A stretch of DNA of 49,689 nucleotides from Levilactobacillus suantsaii (lineage in GTDB: Bacteria > Bacillota > Bacilli > Lactobacillales > Lactobacillaceae): the NCBI RefSeq assembly GCF_004115745.1, contig NZ_QXIL01000015.1, forward strand, positions 1 to 49,689, given 5' to 3'. Both the position numbers and the translations under genes were made by a program. The notes beneath the pieces are model-generated. The model did no database searches, was not told the DNA's origin, and saw only the letters and a program-made list of their open reading frames with translations. Positions 1-8,351 of this stretch are shown one piece after another; position 1 is the first letter of the stretch, and each line of letters opens with the position of its first letter.

Positions 1-1376
1 TCCCGCGGTTTATCGCCCAGGCGTACGGCAGCATGTACAACCTGCCGGCCATCGGGGTCCAATACCTTTGGGTCGACATCGTGGTGGCCTTAGTGATTGC
101 CTTGGCCTGCACCTTGGGCAGTGCGCTGGTGGTCTTACGGGTCGACCTACGCAGCTTGCCCGCCAAGCTACTCCAACCCAAGGCCCCTAAAGCAGGAAAG
201 ACTCTGTGGCTGGAACGGTGGACCGGGCTATGGCGCCGGTTGAGTTTTAACCACAAAATCACCCTGCGGAACCTGTTCCGTTATAAGCAACGGTTGATCA
301 TGACGGTGCTGGGGATTGCCGGTTGTATGGCCATGATGATCACCGGGTTCGGCTTGAAGGACTCGATTGGCGACATTAGCACCAAGCAGTTCAACGACCT
401 CTGGCACTACGACGCCATCGTGACGCGTAGCGGCGACCAGACCGCCAGTGAAAAACGAGCGTTGAAGCAGGCGACTAACTATAAAGGAAGTTTGACGCTC
501 CAGTCGACCCAGGTCGCGGCGAAACAAAGCGGCGTGGCCGAGCAGACCGTCACGTTGAGCGTCCCGCAGACACCGAAGCGGTTGAGCCAATTCGTGACCT
601 TGCGTAACCGCCAGACTCACAAAGCTTACACCCTGCCAAAGACGGGCGCCGTCATCGACGAGAAACTCGCCAAGCTGTACCACGTAGAAGTGGGCGACAA
701 GTTGGCCGTTAAACCGGCCGGCCAAAAGACCCGCCACGTCAAGGTCGCGGCCATCGCCGAAAACTACATCAACCACTTCATCTACTTGAGCCCCCAGGCG
801 TATCGCAAAGCCTTTCACCAGGCACCGGTCTACAATGGAAACTTGGTGAAGTTGCATAAGACCAGTGAGAAGGCAGGGAACGCCTTTGCCGACCGCTTGT
901 TACGGCACAAGGGAATTCAAAACGTGACGTTGATGGCCGCCCAGCGGGAGACCAATTTCAAGTCGCTGGATAGCATGAATCTGGTCGTGTTGATCTTTGT
1001 GATTTCAGCAGGTGCTTTAGCGTTAGTGGTATTGTATAATTTAACTAATATCAACGTGTCCGAACGGATTCGGGAATTGTCGACCATCAAGGTCCTGGGC
1101 TTTTACGACCACGAGGTAACGATGTATATTTTCCGGGAGAACCTGATTTTGACGGTCCTGGGGATCCTGGTCGGGTGCTTCTTAGGGGATTGGCTCCACG
1201 CCTACATCTTACAGACGGCGGAGACCAACGCGCTGATGTTCTCGCCCGGGATTCACCCCGTGAGTTACTTGTACGCGGCCGTGCTCACGCTAGCCTTTAG
1301 CTTGCTGGTGATGGGCATCATGCACGTCAAGCTCAAACGGGTCAACATGTTGGACGCGTTAAAATCAGTTGATTAG
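1..1376 (+). CDS. ABC transporter permease, FtsX/MacB type (5' partial)
   Basis: The frame is open from the first bases, so the gene begins upstream of the window; the first in-window ATG (33) is internal. The visible part carries the end of one FtsX membrane domain, a cytoplasmic connector, a membrane helix near residues 85-105 (counted from the ATG at 33), an extracellular MacB-like domain of about 200 residues, and a C-terminal FtsX domain with three helices (about residues 320-435). Such proteins are permeases of ABC systems for peptide efflux, lipoprotein handling or antimicrobial resistance, and normally have an ATPase partner encoded next to them, here presumably upstream. The substrate cannot be told. 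No shift or stop is seen in the visible portion. Confidence 0.85.
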   Translation, partial: PRFIAQAYGSMYNLPAIGVQYLWVDIVVALVIALACTLGSALVVLRVDLRSLPAKLLQPKAPKAGKTLWLERWTGLWRRLSFNHKITLRNLFRYKQRLIMTVLGIAGCMAMMITGFGLKDSIGDISTKQFNDLWHYDAIVTRSGDQTASEKRALKQATNYKGSLTLQSTQVAAKQSGVAEQTVTLSVPQTPKRLSQFVTLRNRQTHKAYTLPKTGAVIDEKLAKLYHVEVGDKLAVKPAGQKTRHVKVAAIAENYINHFIYLSPQAYRKAFHQAPVYNGNLVKLHKTSEKAGNAFADRLLRHKGIQNVTLMAAQRETNFKSLDSMNLVVLIFVISAGALALVVLYNLTNINVSERIRELSTIKVLGFYDHEVTMYIFRENLILTVLGILVGCFLGDWLHAYILQTAETNALMFSPGIHPVSYLYAAVLTLAFSLLVMGIMHVKLKRVNMLDALKSVD

Positions 1377-1400
1377 CCGGAAATAGAAGGAGGAGTCAAG

Positions 1401-2378
1401 ATGCATTATCGAAAATTTGGTGACACGGGGTTTGACATCAGCGAGGTCTCATTAGGGACCTGGCAACTCGGTGGCAAGTGGGGCGCGCCGTTTGACGAAC
1501 AAGATGCCTTGGACACCCTGGCAGAAGCCTATGACCAGGGCGTGAACTTCTTTGACACCGCCGATGGGTACCAGGGCAGTCTCAGTGAAAAGGCCGTGGG
1601 AAAGTTCTTGCAGACCCACCCGGACGTGCACTTCACCACGAAATTGGGTCGTAAAGAAGAACCGTTAACGGCCGAACGTTTTGACCCGCAACACGTGGAC
1701 CAATACGTCGATGCGTCCCGGCAAAACATGGGCGTCGACGCCTTGGACATGGTATTGCTACACTGTCCGCCGACTGAGGTGTACTACAGTCCCGAAACCT
1801 TCTTCGAACTGGACCGGCTGAAACAGGCCGGTAAGATTCGCCACTACGGGGTCAGCGTGGAAAAGGTCGAACAGGGCATTAAGGCGCTGGACTACAACGT
1901 TTCGGCCGTCGAAATCATCTTCAACATGTTCCGCTTACGGCCAGCGGACCTCTTCTTTGACCTCGCCAAGAAGCAACACGTGGGCATCTTGGCCCGGGTC
2001 CCCTTGGCCAGTGGCTTACTGACCGGGAAGTTTACCGCTGACACTAAGTTTGCGGCAGACGATCACCGGGCCAACAACCGTAACGGGGAACATTTCGATA
2101 AAGGGGAAACCTTCTCTGGGGTCGATTACCTGACGGGCGTCAAGGCCGCGGCTGAACTGCAAAAGCGGTTGGGCACGGACAACCTGGCGGCTACGGCGTT
2201 ACGCTACATCTTGATGAACGACGCGGTTTCCGCCGTGATTCCAGGGGCTAGCAACCCGACGCAAATCGAGCGCAATACCAGCGCCGCCGACCTGCCTGCG
2301 TTGACGCCGGACCAGATGGCCATCGTCCGTGACGTTTACGACCAGTACGTGAAGAATCCGGTTCACTACCTCTGGTAA
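1401..2378 (+). CDS. Aldo/keto reductase
   Basis: A 325-residue NAD(P)H-dependent oxidoreductase of the aldo/keto reductase superfamily, expected to fold as a TIM barrel and reduce aldehydes or ketones in the cytoplasm. The catalytic tetrad is visible as Asp52, Tyr57, Lys81 and His121 (motifs FFDTADGY, TTKLG and LLHCPP). The C-terminal cofactor-binding stretch with IPGASNPTQIERN is present. The start is supported by an AGGAGG-like ribosome site at about 1390. It follows the permease by 24 bases but is probably functionally unrelated. A strong hairpin ends the transcript. The substrate is unknown. Confidence 0.92.
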   Translation: MHYRKFGDTGFDISEVSLGTWQLGGKWGAPFDEQDALDTLAEAYDQGVNFFDTADGYQGSLSEKAVGKFLQTHPDVHFTTKLGRKEEPLTAERFDPQHVDQYVDASRQNMGVDALDMVLLHCPPTEVYYSPETFFELDRLKQAGKIRHYGVSVEKVEQGIKALDYNVSAVEIIFNMFRLRPADLFFDLAKKQHVGILARVPLASGLLTGKFTADTKFAADDHRANNRNGEHFDKGETFSGVDYLTGVKAAAELQKRLGTDNLAATALRYILMNDAVSAVIPGASNPTQIERNTSAADLPALTPDQMAIVRDVYDQYVKNPVHYLW

Positions 2379-2395
2379 AATTTTGACAACTAACC

Positions 2396-2437
2396 TAAAA
2401 AGCGCCCACCACGATAACGAGTGGTGGGCGCTTTTTG
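2396..2437. terminator. Bidirectional intrinsic terminator
   Basis: A perfect 16-bp stem (arms 2397-2412 and 2421-2436) with an 8-base loop has A's on one side and T's on the other. It lies between the converging reductase and map genes, so it can serve both. Confidence 0.9.
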
Positions 2438-2454
2438 ACGCAATAAAGTTAAGT

Positions 2455-3246
2455 TTAGAGCAGGTACTTGGCGTCGATGTCCGGGTCTTGCGACGTCAAG
2501 ATCTTTGGCCCGTCCTTGGTGATGGCCAGGGTGTGTTCGTACTGGCAGGATAACGACCCGTCAGCGGAGACATAGTATTCCCAGTTGTCCTTGTCGAGCT
2601 TGTCGGTCAGTTCGAAGGTCCCCAAGTTGACCATCGGTTCGATGGTGATGACCATGCCTTCGCGTAACCGGATACCGTGGCCGGCTTCACCGTAAGCGGG
2701 AACGTCGGGTTCTTCGTGCATTTCGGTGCCGATCCCGTGGCCAATCAGGTCGCGGACGTCACCCATGTGGTTTTGGGTCTCGACGTAGTCCTGAATGGCC
2801 GCGCCGATGTCGCCGATGCGGTTACCGATAACCGATTGGTCGATGCCCAGGTACAGGGCTTTGCGGGTAACATCCATCAAACGTTTGACGTCGTCGCTGA
2901 CGTCGCCGACTGCGTAAGCCCAGCAGGAGTCGGCCTGGTAGCCGTCCAAAGAGACGGTCATGTCGACCTTGACCAGGTCACCGTTCTTCAACAGACGACC
3001 CTTTTGTGGCGCCATGTGGGCGACCTCGTCGTTGATACTGATGCAAGTGGCGTAGTGGTAGCCATCGACGTCCTTTTCGGACGGAATGGCGCCGTGGTCG
3101 GCGCAGTACTGGGTGGTAAACTTCTCGATTTCCCAGCTATCGATACCGGGCTTGATCAGGTTCCGTAAGCCTAAATGGATGTTGGCCAGTAAGGTGCCGG
3201 CAGCGTTCATTTTTTCAATTTCACGTGGTGATTTAATGGTAATCAA
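2455..3246 (-). CDS. map: Methionine aminopeptidase, type I
   Basis: A 263-residue cytosolic metalloprotease of the M24 family that removes the initiator methionine from nascent proteins. The metal-binding residues expected of the family are visible: two Asp in the KVDMTVSLDGYQADSCW segment, His in GHGIGTEMHEEP, Glu in TIEPMV and Glu in CQYEHTLAI. The length is normal for a type Ia enzyme without a zinc-finger extension. The start is supported by an AGGAGG site just upstream. It converges with the aldo/keto reductase and is transcribed away from the riboflavin locus. Confidence 0.95.
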   Translation of the reverse strand: MITIKSPREIEKMNAAGTLLANIHLGLRNLIKPGIDSWEIEKFTTQYCADHGAIPSEKDVDGYHYATCISINDEVAHMAPQKGRLLKNGDLVKVDMTVSLDGYQADSCWAYAVGDVSDDVKRLMDVTRKALYLGIDQSVIGNRIGDIGAAIQDYVETQNHMGDVRDLIGHGIGTEMHEEPDVPAYGEAGHGIRLREGMVITIEPMVNLGTFELTDKLDKDNWEYYVSADGSLSCQYEHTLAITKDGPKILTSQDPDIDAKYLL

Positions 3247-3412
3247 AATTGAACCTCCTAATTATTCTCTACGGGTTTAAATGTACACTACTTGCGCTTG
3301 GATATCCAGACGCAGGGGACAACGGCGCAATGATTTAGTCGGTAAGTCGTCACAAAACGAAATGATTGTGGGTGGCCAGTTAGCGATGAAAGCGATAACC
3401 TTGGAGGCATAA

Positions 3413-3719
3413 GTGTCAAAAATCAACGGAGATGGTGCGAGCGTGCGACAATTAGGGCGATATGTCATCAAAATTTTAGTTCTGACGGTGGGAGCAGTGG
3501 GGCTGTTGACTTGGGTCACGACGGTCCAACCAGCGAGTTCCACGGAAAAAACGGCCCAAGAAGCCAGCAGTTATTCCCCCCAGTCGCCACTATCGACGCG
3601 GTGAATTAGTGGTTTTTCGTAATCACATCTATCGGGTTCAACAGGCCACGGGTCCGTTGCGGCAGTCGGGGAATGTGACCCGGTTGGACCCGCAGATGTT
3701 TCAACCCGTGCAAGACTAG
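3413..3719 (+). pseudogene. Small single-pass membrane protein, frameshifted
   Basis: A GTG start at 3413 lies five bases after a GGAGG site (3403-3407). It opens a frame with a hydrophobic segment near residues 18-36 (YVIKILVLTVGAVGLLTWV) and stops at 3604. In the next frame the sequence continues coherently (ELVVFRNHIYRVQQATG) to a TAG at 3717-3719. Skipping one base in the C6 run at 3576-3581 joins both parts into a protein of about 101 residues: a membrane anchor plus a short extracytoplasmic tail. I do not recognise the family. The interruption may be a sequencing error, a variable C-tract or true decay. Confidence 0.6.
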
Positions 3720-3726
3720 GCGGGCC

Positions 3727-3780
3727 AGCTCACATCATGTTATCAATGATTATTAATAACATAGAATGAGCGATTTTTTT
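3727..3780 (+). terminator. Probable terminator of the small membrane-protein gene
   Basis: GCTCA and ATGTTAT pair with ATAACAT and TGAGC farther along, making an interrupted stem followed by seven T's. It lies directly before the riboflavin leader, so it would insulate it. Confidence 0.5.
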
Positions 3781-3841
3781 GTAATTTTGGGTTGTACCCC
3801 GCGAAAATCTGCTGTAGCCTAAAAGTGTTAACTGAATACAT

Positions 3842-3971
3842 TTCTTCGGGGCAGGGTGAAATTCCCGACCGACGGTGACAACGCCAGGTGGTGTTGAAGT
3901 CCGTGACCCGCGTATAGCGGTGGACCCAGTGCAAGTCTGGGACCGACAGTAAAGTCTGGATGGGAGAAGAA
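3842..3971 (+). ncRNA. FMN riboswitch (RFN element)
   Basis: The conserved RFN blocks are present in order: TCTTCGGGGCAGGG with GAAATTCCC, GACCGACGGTGACAACGC, AGTCCGTGACCCG, TGGACCCAGTGCAAGTCTGGGACCGACAGT and GGATGGGAGAAGA. The first and last blocks pair to close the structure. It precedes ribD by about 145 bases. In this family bound flavin mononucleotide favours termination of rib transcription. The downstream hairpin at 4050-4082 supports that mode. Confidence 0.96.
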
Positions 3972-4049
3972 ATAAATTTGACTTTCGACCTGTATGGGGG
4001 CGCTTTAAGCATGGCCCCAACTCGGAGATCTTATTTAGCTTTCAATCAT

Positions 4050-4082
4050 GGCCCCGCAGCTACATTGCGGGGCCTTTTTTTT
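4050..4082 (+). terminator. Riboswitch-controlled terminator before ribD
   Basis: A nine-pair GC-rich stem (GGCCCCGCA with TGCGGGGCC) is followed by eight T's. A second copy of ATGGCCCC at 4011-4018 and a G-rich stretch at 3996-4000 could form the competing antiterminator; that pairing is inferred. Confidence 0.85.
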
Positions 4083-4084
4083 GC

Positions 4085-4100
4085 GAGGTGAATCAAGATC
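4085..4100 (+). promoter_or_regulatory. ribD ribosome binding site pointing to an ATC start codon
   Basis: The only good Shine-Dalgarno-like stretch, GAGGTG at 4085-4090, lies seven bases before ATC at 4098-4100 but 25 bases before the first ATG of the frame at 4116. Translation from 4098 would give MTDQDYMTLAVAQA, the N-terminal pattern and length usual for RibD. An in-frame TGA at 4089 excludes starts farther upstream. Confidence 0.6.
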
Positions 4101-4115
4101 ACAGACCAAGATTAT

Positions 4116-5144
4116 ATGACGCTCGCCGTGGCGCAAGCCCGTCACGGCAGCAATCAGACCTGGACGAACCCCATTGTGGGGGCCGTTCTGGTCAAACACA
4201 ACCAGATTTTAGCGCAAGGTTACCATCACCGGTTTGGGCAAGCTCACGCTGAAATCGACACGTTAAACCAACTGGACGATGTTGCCCAAGCGCAGGGGGC
4301 CACGATGTACGTGACGCTCGAACCCTGCAGCCATTACGGTAAGACACCACCGTGTGCCCGCAAACTGGTGGCCGTGGGCATTGCCCGGGTGGTCATCGGC
4401 CAACGCGACCCCAACCCGCTGGTCGCGGGTAAGGGCATCGCCATCTTAGAGGCGGCGGGCATCGCCGTGACGGTCCTCGACCAAACGGAGGGATTGAACC
4501 CCACCTATAATTTTTATTATCACCACCACCGCCCGTTCGTGACCCTCAAGATGGCGGTCAGCGCCGATGGCAAGTTGAACGCCGCTACCGCGCAGCGGAC
4601 CCGCTTGACTGGTGAGCTGGCCGGGCACGATAGCCAAGCCTTACGGGCCTGCCAACAAGCCATCCTGATTGGTGAACGGACCTTAACCATCGACCAACCG
4701 GCCCTGACGGTGCGCGACCAAAAGTTAGCCGTGGCGCCCCGGCGCGTCGTGGTGGTCAACGCTGCCGACCAGCTCGACTTAACCAACCGGTTCTTTCAGG
4801 ACACCACGCCGGTGTGGCTCTTGAGCCGCCAACCTAGCCACCGGACCTGGCCGGATTTCGTCACCGTGACGGCCGGTCAAGCCTGGACGCCGGAACAAAT
4901 TGTGGCGTTTTTGGCCGACCAAGGCATTCAAGCCCTCTTAGTTGAGGGCGGTAGTCACCTGCACGCCGAATTCGTGGCGGCCGGTCTGGTCGACCAAGTG
5001 GTGACCTACGTGGCCCCGACCTTGTTAGGTGGCCAAGCGTTACCGGCCGTCAGTGGCGCTGGTGGAAAACAATTACCTTTACGCCTGACCGACACGCAAG
5101 TTCTCGGACCCGATGTCCGCTTGACTTTTAGGAGGGTAAGCTAA
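4116..5144 (+). CDS. ribD: Bifunctional riboflavin deaminase/reductase RibD
   Basis: Catalyses the second and third steps of riboflavin synthesis: deamination of the pyrimidine made from GTP, then NADPH-dependent reduction of the ribosyl side chain. The N-terminal deaminase domain (to about residue 140) shows the zinc motif His44-Ala-Glu46 and Cys71/Cys80 within EPCSHYGKTPPC. The C-terminal reductase domain shows LLVEGGSHLHAEF and the APTLLGG segment. From ATG 4116 it has 342 residues; six more would precede it if ATC 4098 is used (see the ribosome-site entry). Its stop overlaps the ribE ATG by one base (TAATG). It is first in the FMN-controlled operon ribD-ribE-ribBA-ribH. Confidence 0.94.
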   Translation: MTLAVAQARHGSNQTWTNPIVGAVLVKHNQILAQGYHHRFGQAHAEIDTLNQLDDVAQAQGATMYVTLEPCSHYGKTPPCARKLVAVGIARVVIGQRDPNPLVAGKGIAILEAAGIAVTVLDQTEGLNPTYNFYYHHHRPFVTLKMAVSADGKLNAATAQRTRLTGELAGHDSQALRACQQAILIGERTLTIDQPALTVRDQKLAVAPRRVVVVNAADQLDLTNRFFQDTTPVWLLSRQPSHRTWPDFVTVTAGQAWTPEQIVAFLADQGIQALLVEGGSHLHAEFVAAGLVDQVVTYVAPTLLGGQALPAVSGAGGKQLPLRLTDTQVLGPDVRLTFRRVS

Positions 5145-5749
5145 TGTTTACAGGAATTATTCAAGATGTCGGCACCGTCGCCAAAATTAACCGCACGGCC
5201 GCCCACGCCGATTTGACGTTTGAAACGTCCTTACCGGCGACATGCCACAGCAAGGTGGGGGACAGTCTCGCCATCAACGGCGTTTGTTTGACCATCACGC
5301 AGTTAGTGCCAAAAGGGTTTACCACGACCATCATGCCGGAGACTAGCCGCCGCAGTACGCTGGGCGACCTGGCGACCGGTGAGCGGGTGAACCTTGAACC
5401 GGCCCTAGGTGTCATGGACCGTCTGGACGGTCATTTCGTTTTGGGGCACGTGGACACCACCACGCGGCTACTCAAGCGGGAGACCGACGAAAATGCGGTG
5501 GTCCTGACGTTTACGTTACCGGCACAGTGCCAAAACGAAGTGGTCTTCAAAGGCTCGGTCGCTTTAGACGGCGTCAGCCTCACGGTCAGTGCCATCACGG
5601 CCGACAGCTTTAGCGTCAGCCTGATTCCGCACACCTTGGACCAGACGATTCTAGCCGACTTGCGGCCCCACGACCGCGTGAACTTAGAGACCGATATTTT
5701 AGGCAAGTACTTAAACCAGTTGGAGGGAACTAAACATGAGCACAATTAA
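5144..5749 (+). CDS. ribE: Riboflavin synthase, alpha chain
   Basis: Dismutates two 6,7-dimethyl-8-ribityllumazine molecules to riboflavin, the last step of the pathway. The 201-residue protein begins with the invariant MFTGII and holds two lumazine-binding repeats, the second starting around residue 97 (LDGHFVLGHVDT marks the junction). A TAGGAGGG ribosome site is embedded in the end of ribD. Its own last codons contain the ribosome site for ribBA, and the two genes overlap by 14 bases, implying translational coupling. Confidence 0.95.
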   Translation: MFTGIIQDVGTVAKINRTAAHADLTFETSLPATCHSKVGDSLAINGVCLTITQLVPKGFTTTIMPETSRRSTLGDLATGERVNLEPALGVMDRLDGHFVLGHVDTTTRLLKRETDENAVVLTFTLPAQCQNEVVFKGSVALDGVSLTVSAITADSFSVSLIPHTLDQTILADLRPHDRVNLETDILGKYLNQLEGTKHEHN

Positions 5750-7076
5750 ACAACGTGTCGAGACCGCCCTGACCACGTTACAGCGGGGTGGCTTGGTGAT
5801 CGTCACCGACGACGACCACCGCGAAGCTGAAGGGGACATGGTGGGCTTGGCCCAATTCGTCTCCGTCGAAACGGTCAATAAAATGGTAACCAACGCCCGG
5901 GGCCTCCTGTGTGCCCCGATGAGCCAAGACATTGCGACCAGCCTAGGGTTGACCCCGATGGTCGCCCACGGTAACGACGCCTTTACGGTCAGTGCCGACG
6001 CCAAGACCACCTCGACAGGGATCTCCGCCGTCGACCGGGCCGACACGCTTCGGCAGTTGGCCGACCCGAAGTCTCGTCCTGGTGACTTTTACCACCCGGG
6101 CCACGTCTTCCCGTTGATTGCCAAGGAACACGGCACCCTGCAACGCGGGGGTCATACCGAAGCCGCCGTCGACTTGGCCAAGCTGGCGGGGGCGCGACCA
6201 GTCGCTTATATTTGTGAAATCCTGAAGCACGACGGTCACATGGCGCGCAAACGGCAATTGAAGGCCTTTGCCGAGGGGATTCAGATGCCGTTTTTGTCGA
6301 TTCAAGACATCCAAAGCTACCGGTACCAACAAAATATCGACGTGGTCCAATCCATCACCCAGGTCCACCTCCCCACCAAGTACGGCGACTTCCAACTCGA
6401 AGCCTTTGCGACTAACGATGGCCGCGAACCCACACTGTTGATTTCCAAGGGTCAGATTACCCCCGACGAACCGCTGTTGTTGCGGGTCCATTCGGAGTGT
6501 TTGACGGGCGACGTCTTCGGGTCACAACGCTGTGACTGCGGCGAACAACTGGCACTGGCTTTGCGGACTATCGAGCAAGCAGGCCACGGGGCCGTCTTGT
6601 ATCTGCGCCAAGAAGGCCGCGGCATCGGGCTGGCTAACAAGTTGCGGGCTTACAAGCTGCAAGAAGACGGCTACGACACCGTCGAAGCCAACGAGCAACT
6701 GGGCTTTCAACCTGACGAACGCCACTATGGCTTAGTGGCCGCGATTTTGCACCAAAAGCAGGTCCACACCGTGAAACTTTTGACCAACAATCCAGACAAG
6801 GTCACTCAATTGCAGAACTTAGGTTTACAGGTGACCCGCGAATCCCTGGAAGTGGCACCGCAGAAAACGGACCGCAACTATCTAATTCACCAAAAAGCAA
6901 AAGTTCCATCACCTACTCAAGGAGGTTTAAGTCAATATGACAGCATTACCAACATCTTTACAGGGGCAAGGCTTACGCATCGGCGTGCTGACGGCTCAAT
7001 TCAACCAGGTTGTGACGCAAAAGCTGACCGCGGGGGCCGTGGCGACGCTCCAGGAACTCGGCGTGACCACCAATGA
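5736..7076 (+). CDS. ribBA: Bifunctional DHBP synthase / GTP cyclohydrolase II, shifted tail
   Basis: Supplies both riboflavin precursors. The N-terminal half forms dihydroxybutanone phosphate from ribulose 5-phosphate (acidic motif DDDHREAEGD at residues 25-34; PGHVFPL). The C-terminal half opens GTP (zinc motif HSECLTGDVFGSQRCDCGEQL, then LRQEGRGIGL). As read, it has 446 residues and runs 140 bases into ribH. In the +1 frame the sequence after about 6887 reads TKKQKFHHLLKEV and stops at 6928-6930, the usual RibBA ending at 397 residues. An extra base, probably C6888, therefore seems to have replaced only the last dozen residues; both active sites are intact. An AGGAGG site for ribH lies in this end. 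Confidence 0.9.
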   Translation: MSTIKQRVETALTTLQRGGLVIVTDDDHREAEGDMVGLAQFVSVETVNKMVTNARGLLCAPMSQDIATSLGLTPMVAHGNDAFTVSADAKTTSTGISAVDRADTLRQLADPKSRPGDFYHPGHVFPLIAKEHGTLQRGGHTEAAVDLAKLAGARPVAYICEILKHDGHMARKRQLKAFAEGIQMPFLSIQDIQSYRYQQNIDVVQSITQVHLPTKYGDFQLEAFATNDGREPTLLISKGQITPDEPLLLRVHSECLTGDVFGSQRCDCGEQLALALRTIEQAGHGAVLYLRQEGRGIGLANKLRAYKLQEDGYDTVEANEQLGFQPDERHYGLVAAILHQKQVHTVKLLTNNPDKVTQLQNLGLQVTRESLEVAPQKTDRNYLIHQKAKVPSPTQGGLSQYDSITNIFTGARLTHRRADGSIQPGCDAKADRGGRGDAPGTRRDHQ

Positions 7077-7416
7077 CATCTTAACGGCCAACGTTCCCGG
7101 CGCCTTAGAACTCCCCCGGGCCGCCCGGCTGATGGGGGACTCGGGTCGCGTGGACGGTATCATCGCGTTAGGGGCCGTCATCCGGGGCCAAACCAGTCAT
7201 TACGACGTGGTCTGTGACGAAACGGCCCGCGGCTTATCGCAAGTCTCGACCGCCGGGCCAGTCCCCGTAATGTTTGGCGTTTTGACCACTGACGACTTGA
7301 ACCAGGCCTTGAACCGCGCAGGTGGCAAGGTCGGCAATAAGGGCAGCGATTGTGCCAGCGGTGTGATTGCGATGATTAATTTACAGCGCCAACTCACCGC
7401 CGATGCGGTACACTAA
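6937..7416 (+). CDS. ribH: 6,7-dimethyl-8-ribityllumazine synthase
   Basis: Condenses dihydroxybutanone phosphate with the ribitylamino-uracil from RibD to give lumazine, the substrate of RibE; family members assemble into large hollow capsids. The 159-residue length is typical. Recognisable segments include [38 protein letters not shown] and [16 protein letters not shown] good AAGGAGG ribosome site precedes the ATG by nine bases. It is the last rib gene. Confidence 0.95.
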   Translation: MTALPTSLQGQGLRIGVLTAQFNQVVTQKLTAGAVATLQELGVTTNDILTANVPGALELPRAARLMGDSGRVDGIIALGAVIRGQTSHYDVVCDETARGLSQVSTAGPVPVMFGVLTTDDLNQALNRAGGKVGNKGSDCASGVIAMINLQRQLTADAVH

Positions 7417-7426
7417 GAGAAACGAA

Positions 7427-7442
7427 TGTTTCATGTGAAACA
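7427..7442. promoter_or_regulatory. Near-consensus parS site
   Basis: TGTTTCATGTGAAACA differs by one base from the Firmicute ParB-binding palindrome TGTTNCACGTGAAACA. It lies between ribH and the arsC-like gene. A second, exact site lies at 19900. Confidence 0.6.
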
Positions 7443-7454
7443 TCGGAGAGACAG

Positions 7455-7889
7455 GTGACCACTATGCCCGCTCAAGTTTACTTCCTATGTACCGGTAACT
7501 CGTGCCGTAGCCAAATGGCGGGGGGCCTCGCCAAAAAGATTCTAGGCCCTGACTGGCGCATCGCCAGTGCCGGGATCGAAGCCCACGGCGTCCACCCGCT
7601 GGCCGTGCAGGTCCTGGCCGAAATTGGCATCGACATTTCGCAGCAGACCTCCAAGGTCATCGACCCCGATTACCTGCAACACTGCACGCTAGTGGTCACG
7701 TTATGTGGCGACGCCCGCGACCGTTGTCCAGTGACGCCACCGACGGTCAAGCACCAACACTGGCCGTTACGTGACCCCGCCCAGGCTACGGGGTCGTTGG
7801 CCCAACGACTAACGGTCTTTCGCGCGGTTCGCGATGACCTGATTGACCGCTTAAAGGACTTGGCGCAGACCACCGCCACATCTGATTAA
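7455..7889 (+). CDS. arsC: Arsenate reductase-type low-molecular-weight phosphatase
   Basis: A 144-residue cytosolic protein of the thioredoxin-coupled ArsC branch of the low-molecular-weight tyrosine phosphatase fold. The P-loop [13 protein letters not shown] carries the first catalytic cysteine (Cys12 from the GTG), and the other two cysteines of the redox relay are in [13 protein letters not shown]. All three being present argues for arsenate reduction rather than plain phosphatase activity. The GTG at 7455 fits the GGAGAG site at 7445-7450 better than the ATG at 7464. No ars transporter or ArsR is nearby, so the arsenic role is inferred from family motifs alone. Confidence 0.85.
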   Translation: MTTMPAQVYFLCTGNSCRSQMAGGLAKKILGPDWRIASAGIEAHGVHPLAVQVLAEIGIDISQQTSKVIDPDYLQHCTLVVTLCGDARDRCPVTPPTVKHQHWPLRDPAQATGSLAQRLTVFRAVRDDLIDRLKDLAQTTATSD

Positions 7890-7902
7890 CGGGTCAAAAT
7901 AG

Positions 7903-7965
7903 ACTAAAAAAATCCTGATTACCAACGCAATTTAAGTTGGCAATCAGGATTTTTATCGTTATCGG
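7903..7965 (+). repeat. Terminator-containing direct repeat, left copy
   Basis: About 60 bases nearly identical to 12182-12243 (four or five substitutions and one indel). It includes a 19-bp stem followed by T's, which terminates the rib/arsC side. The pair brackets the low-GC hxlR-opuC-oxidoreductase island. Confidence 0.85.
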
Positions 7966-7988
7966 GAGCTGTTGTTCGAGTCTATGTT

Positions 7989-8351
7989 TCACTCAGATTG
8001 GGCCAATTTTTTTCGTTTATCCGGATTTTGATCAAGATAAACACTACCCCAATTAGCCATCGTCTCAATAACGGGTCGCATGCTATTACCAAGGTCAGAT
8101 AAGCGATATTCGACTTTGGGGGGGATGACGGCATAAGCATGACGAGTGACCAAGCCGTCGCTTTCCATTTCGCGTAAACTTTGCGTCAGCATTTTTTGAC
8201 TGATTCCCGCCACGCTCTGCTTTAATTCAGAATAACGCTTTGTACCGGTTAATAGGTCGCGGACAATTAAAACTTTCCATTTGCTACTTAATAAATCAAT
8301 CGTGGTTGCAACGGGACAAATCCCATTTTGTTCTAGTAATTTTCTTGACAT
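7989..8351 (-). CDS. HxlR-family transcriptional regulator
   Basis: A 120-residue winged-helix DNA-binding protein of the HxlR (DUF24) family, dimeric regulators that often sense quinones, aldehydes or hypochlorite through a conserved N-terminal cysteine; Cys12 here occupies that place (NGICPV). The recognition region is GISQKMLTQSLREMESDGLV. It is divergent from the opuC operon and lies in the same island as a quinone oxidoreductase, a common target of such regulators. A 15-base palindrome 31 bases upstream is a likely operator. Confidence 0.9.
   Translation of the reverse strand: MSRKLLEQNGICPVATTIDLLSSKWKVLIVRDLLTGTKRYSELKQSVAGISQKMLTQSLREMESDGLVTRHAYAVIPPKVEYRLSDLGNSMRPVIETMANWGSVYLDQNPDKRKKLAQSE

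Noticed and set aside
228-857. 209-residue open frame on the minus strand opposite the FtsX permease
   Set aside because: It mirrors the codon pattern of the permease, has no ribosome site and no recognisable domain; the permease frame carries clear membrane segments.
2677-3168. 163-residue frame opposite map
   Set aside because: A GC-rich shadow of the methionine aminopeptidase gene; composition is valine/aspartate-repetitive as typical for antisense frames.
3277-3543. 88-residue minus-strand frame upstream of the small membrane-protein gene
   Set aside because: No ribosome site, Thr/Pro-rich shadow composition; the plus-strand gene has a good start signal and a hydrophobic helix.
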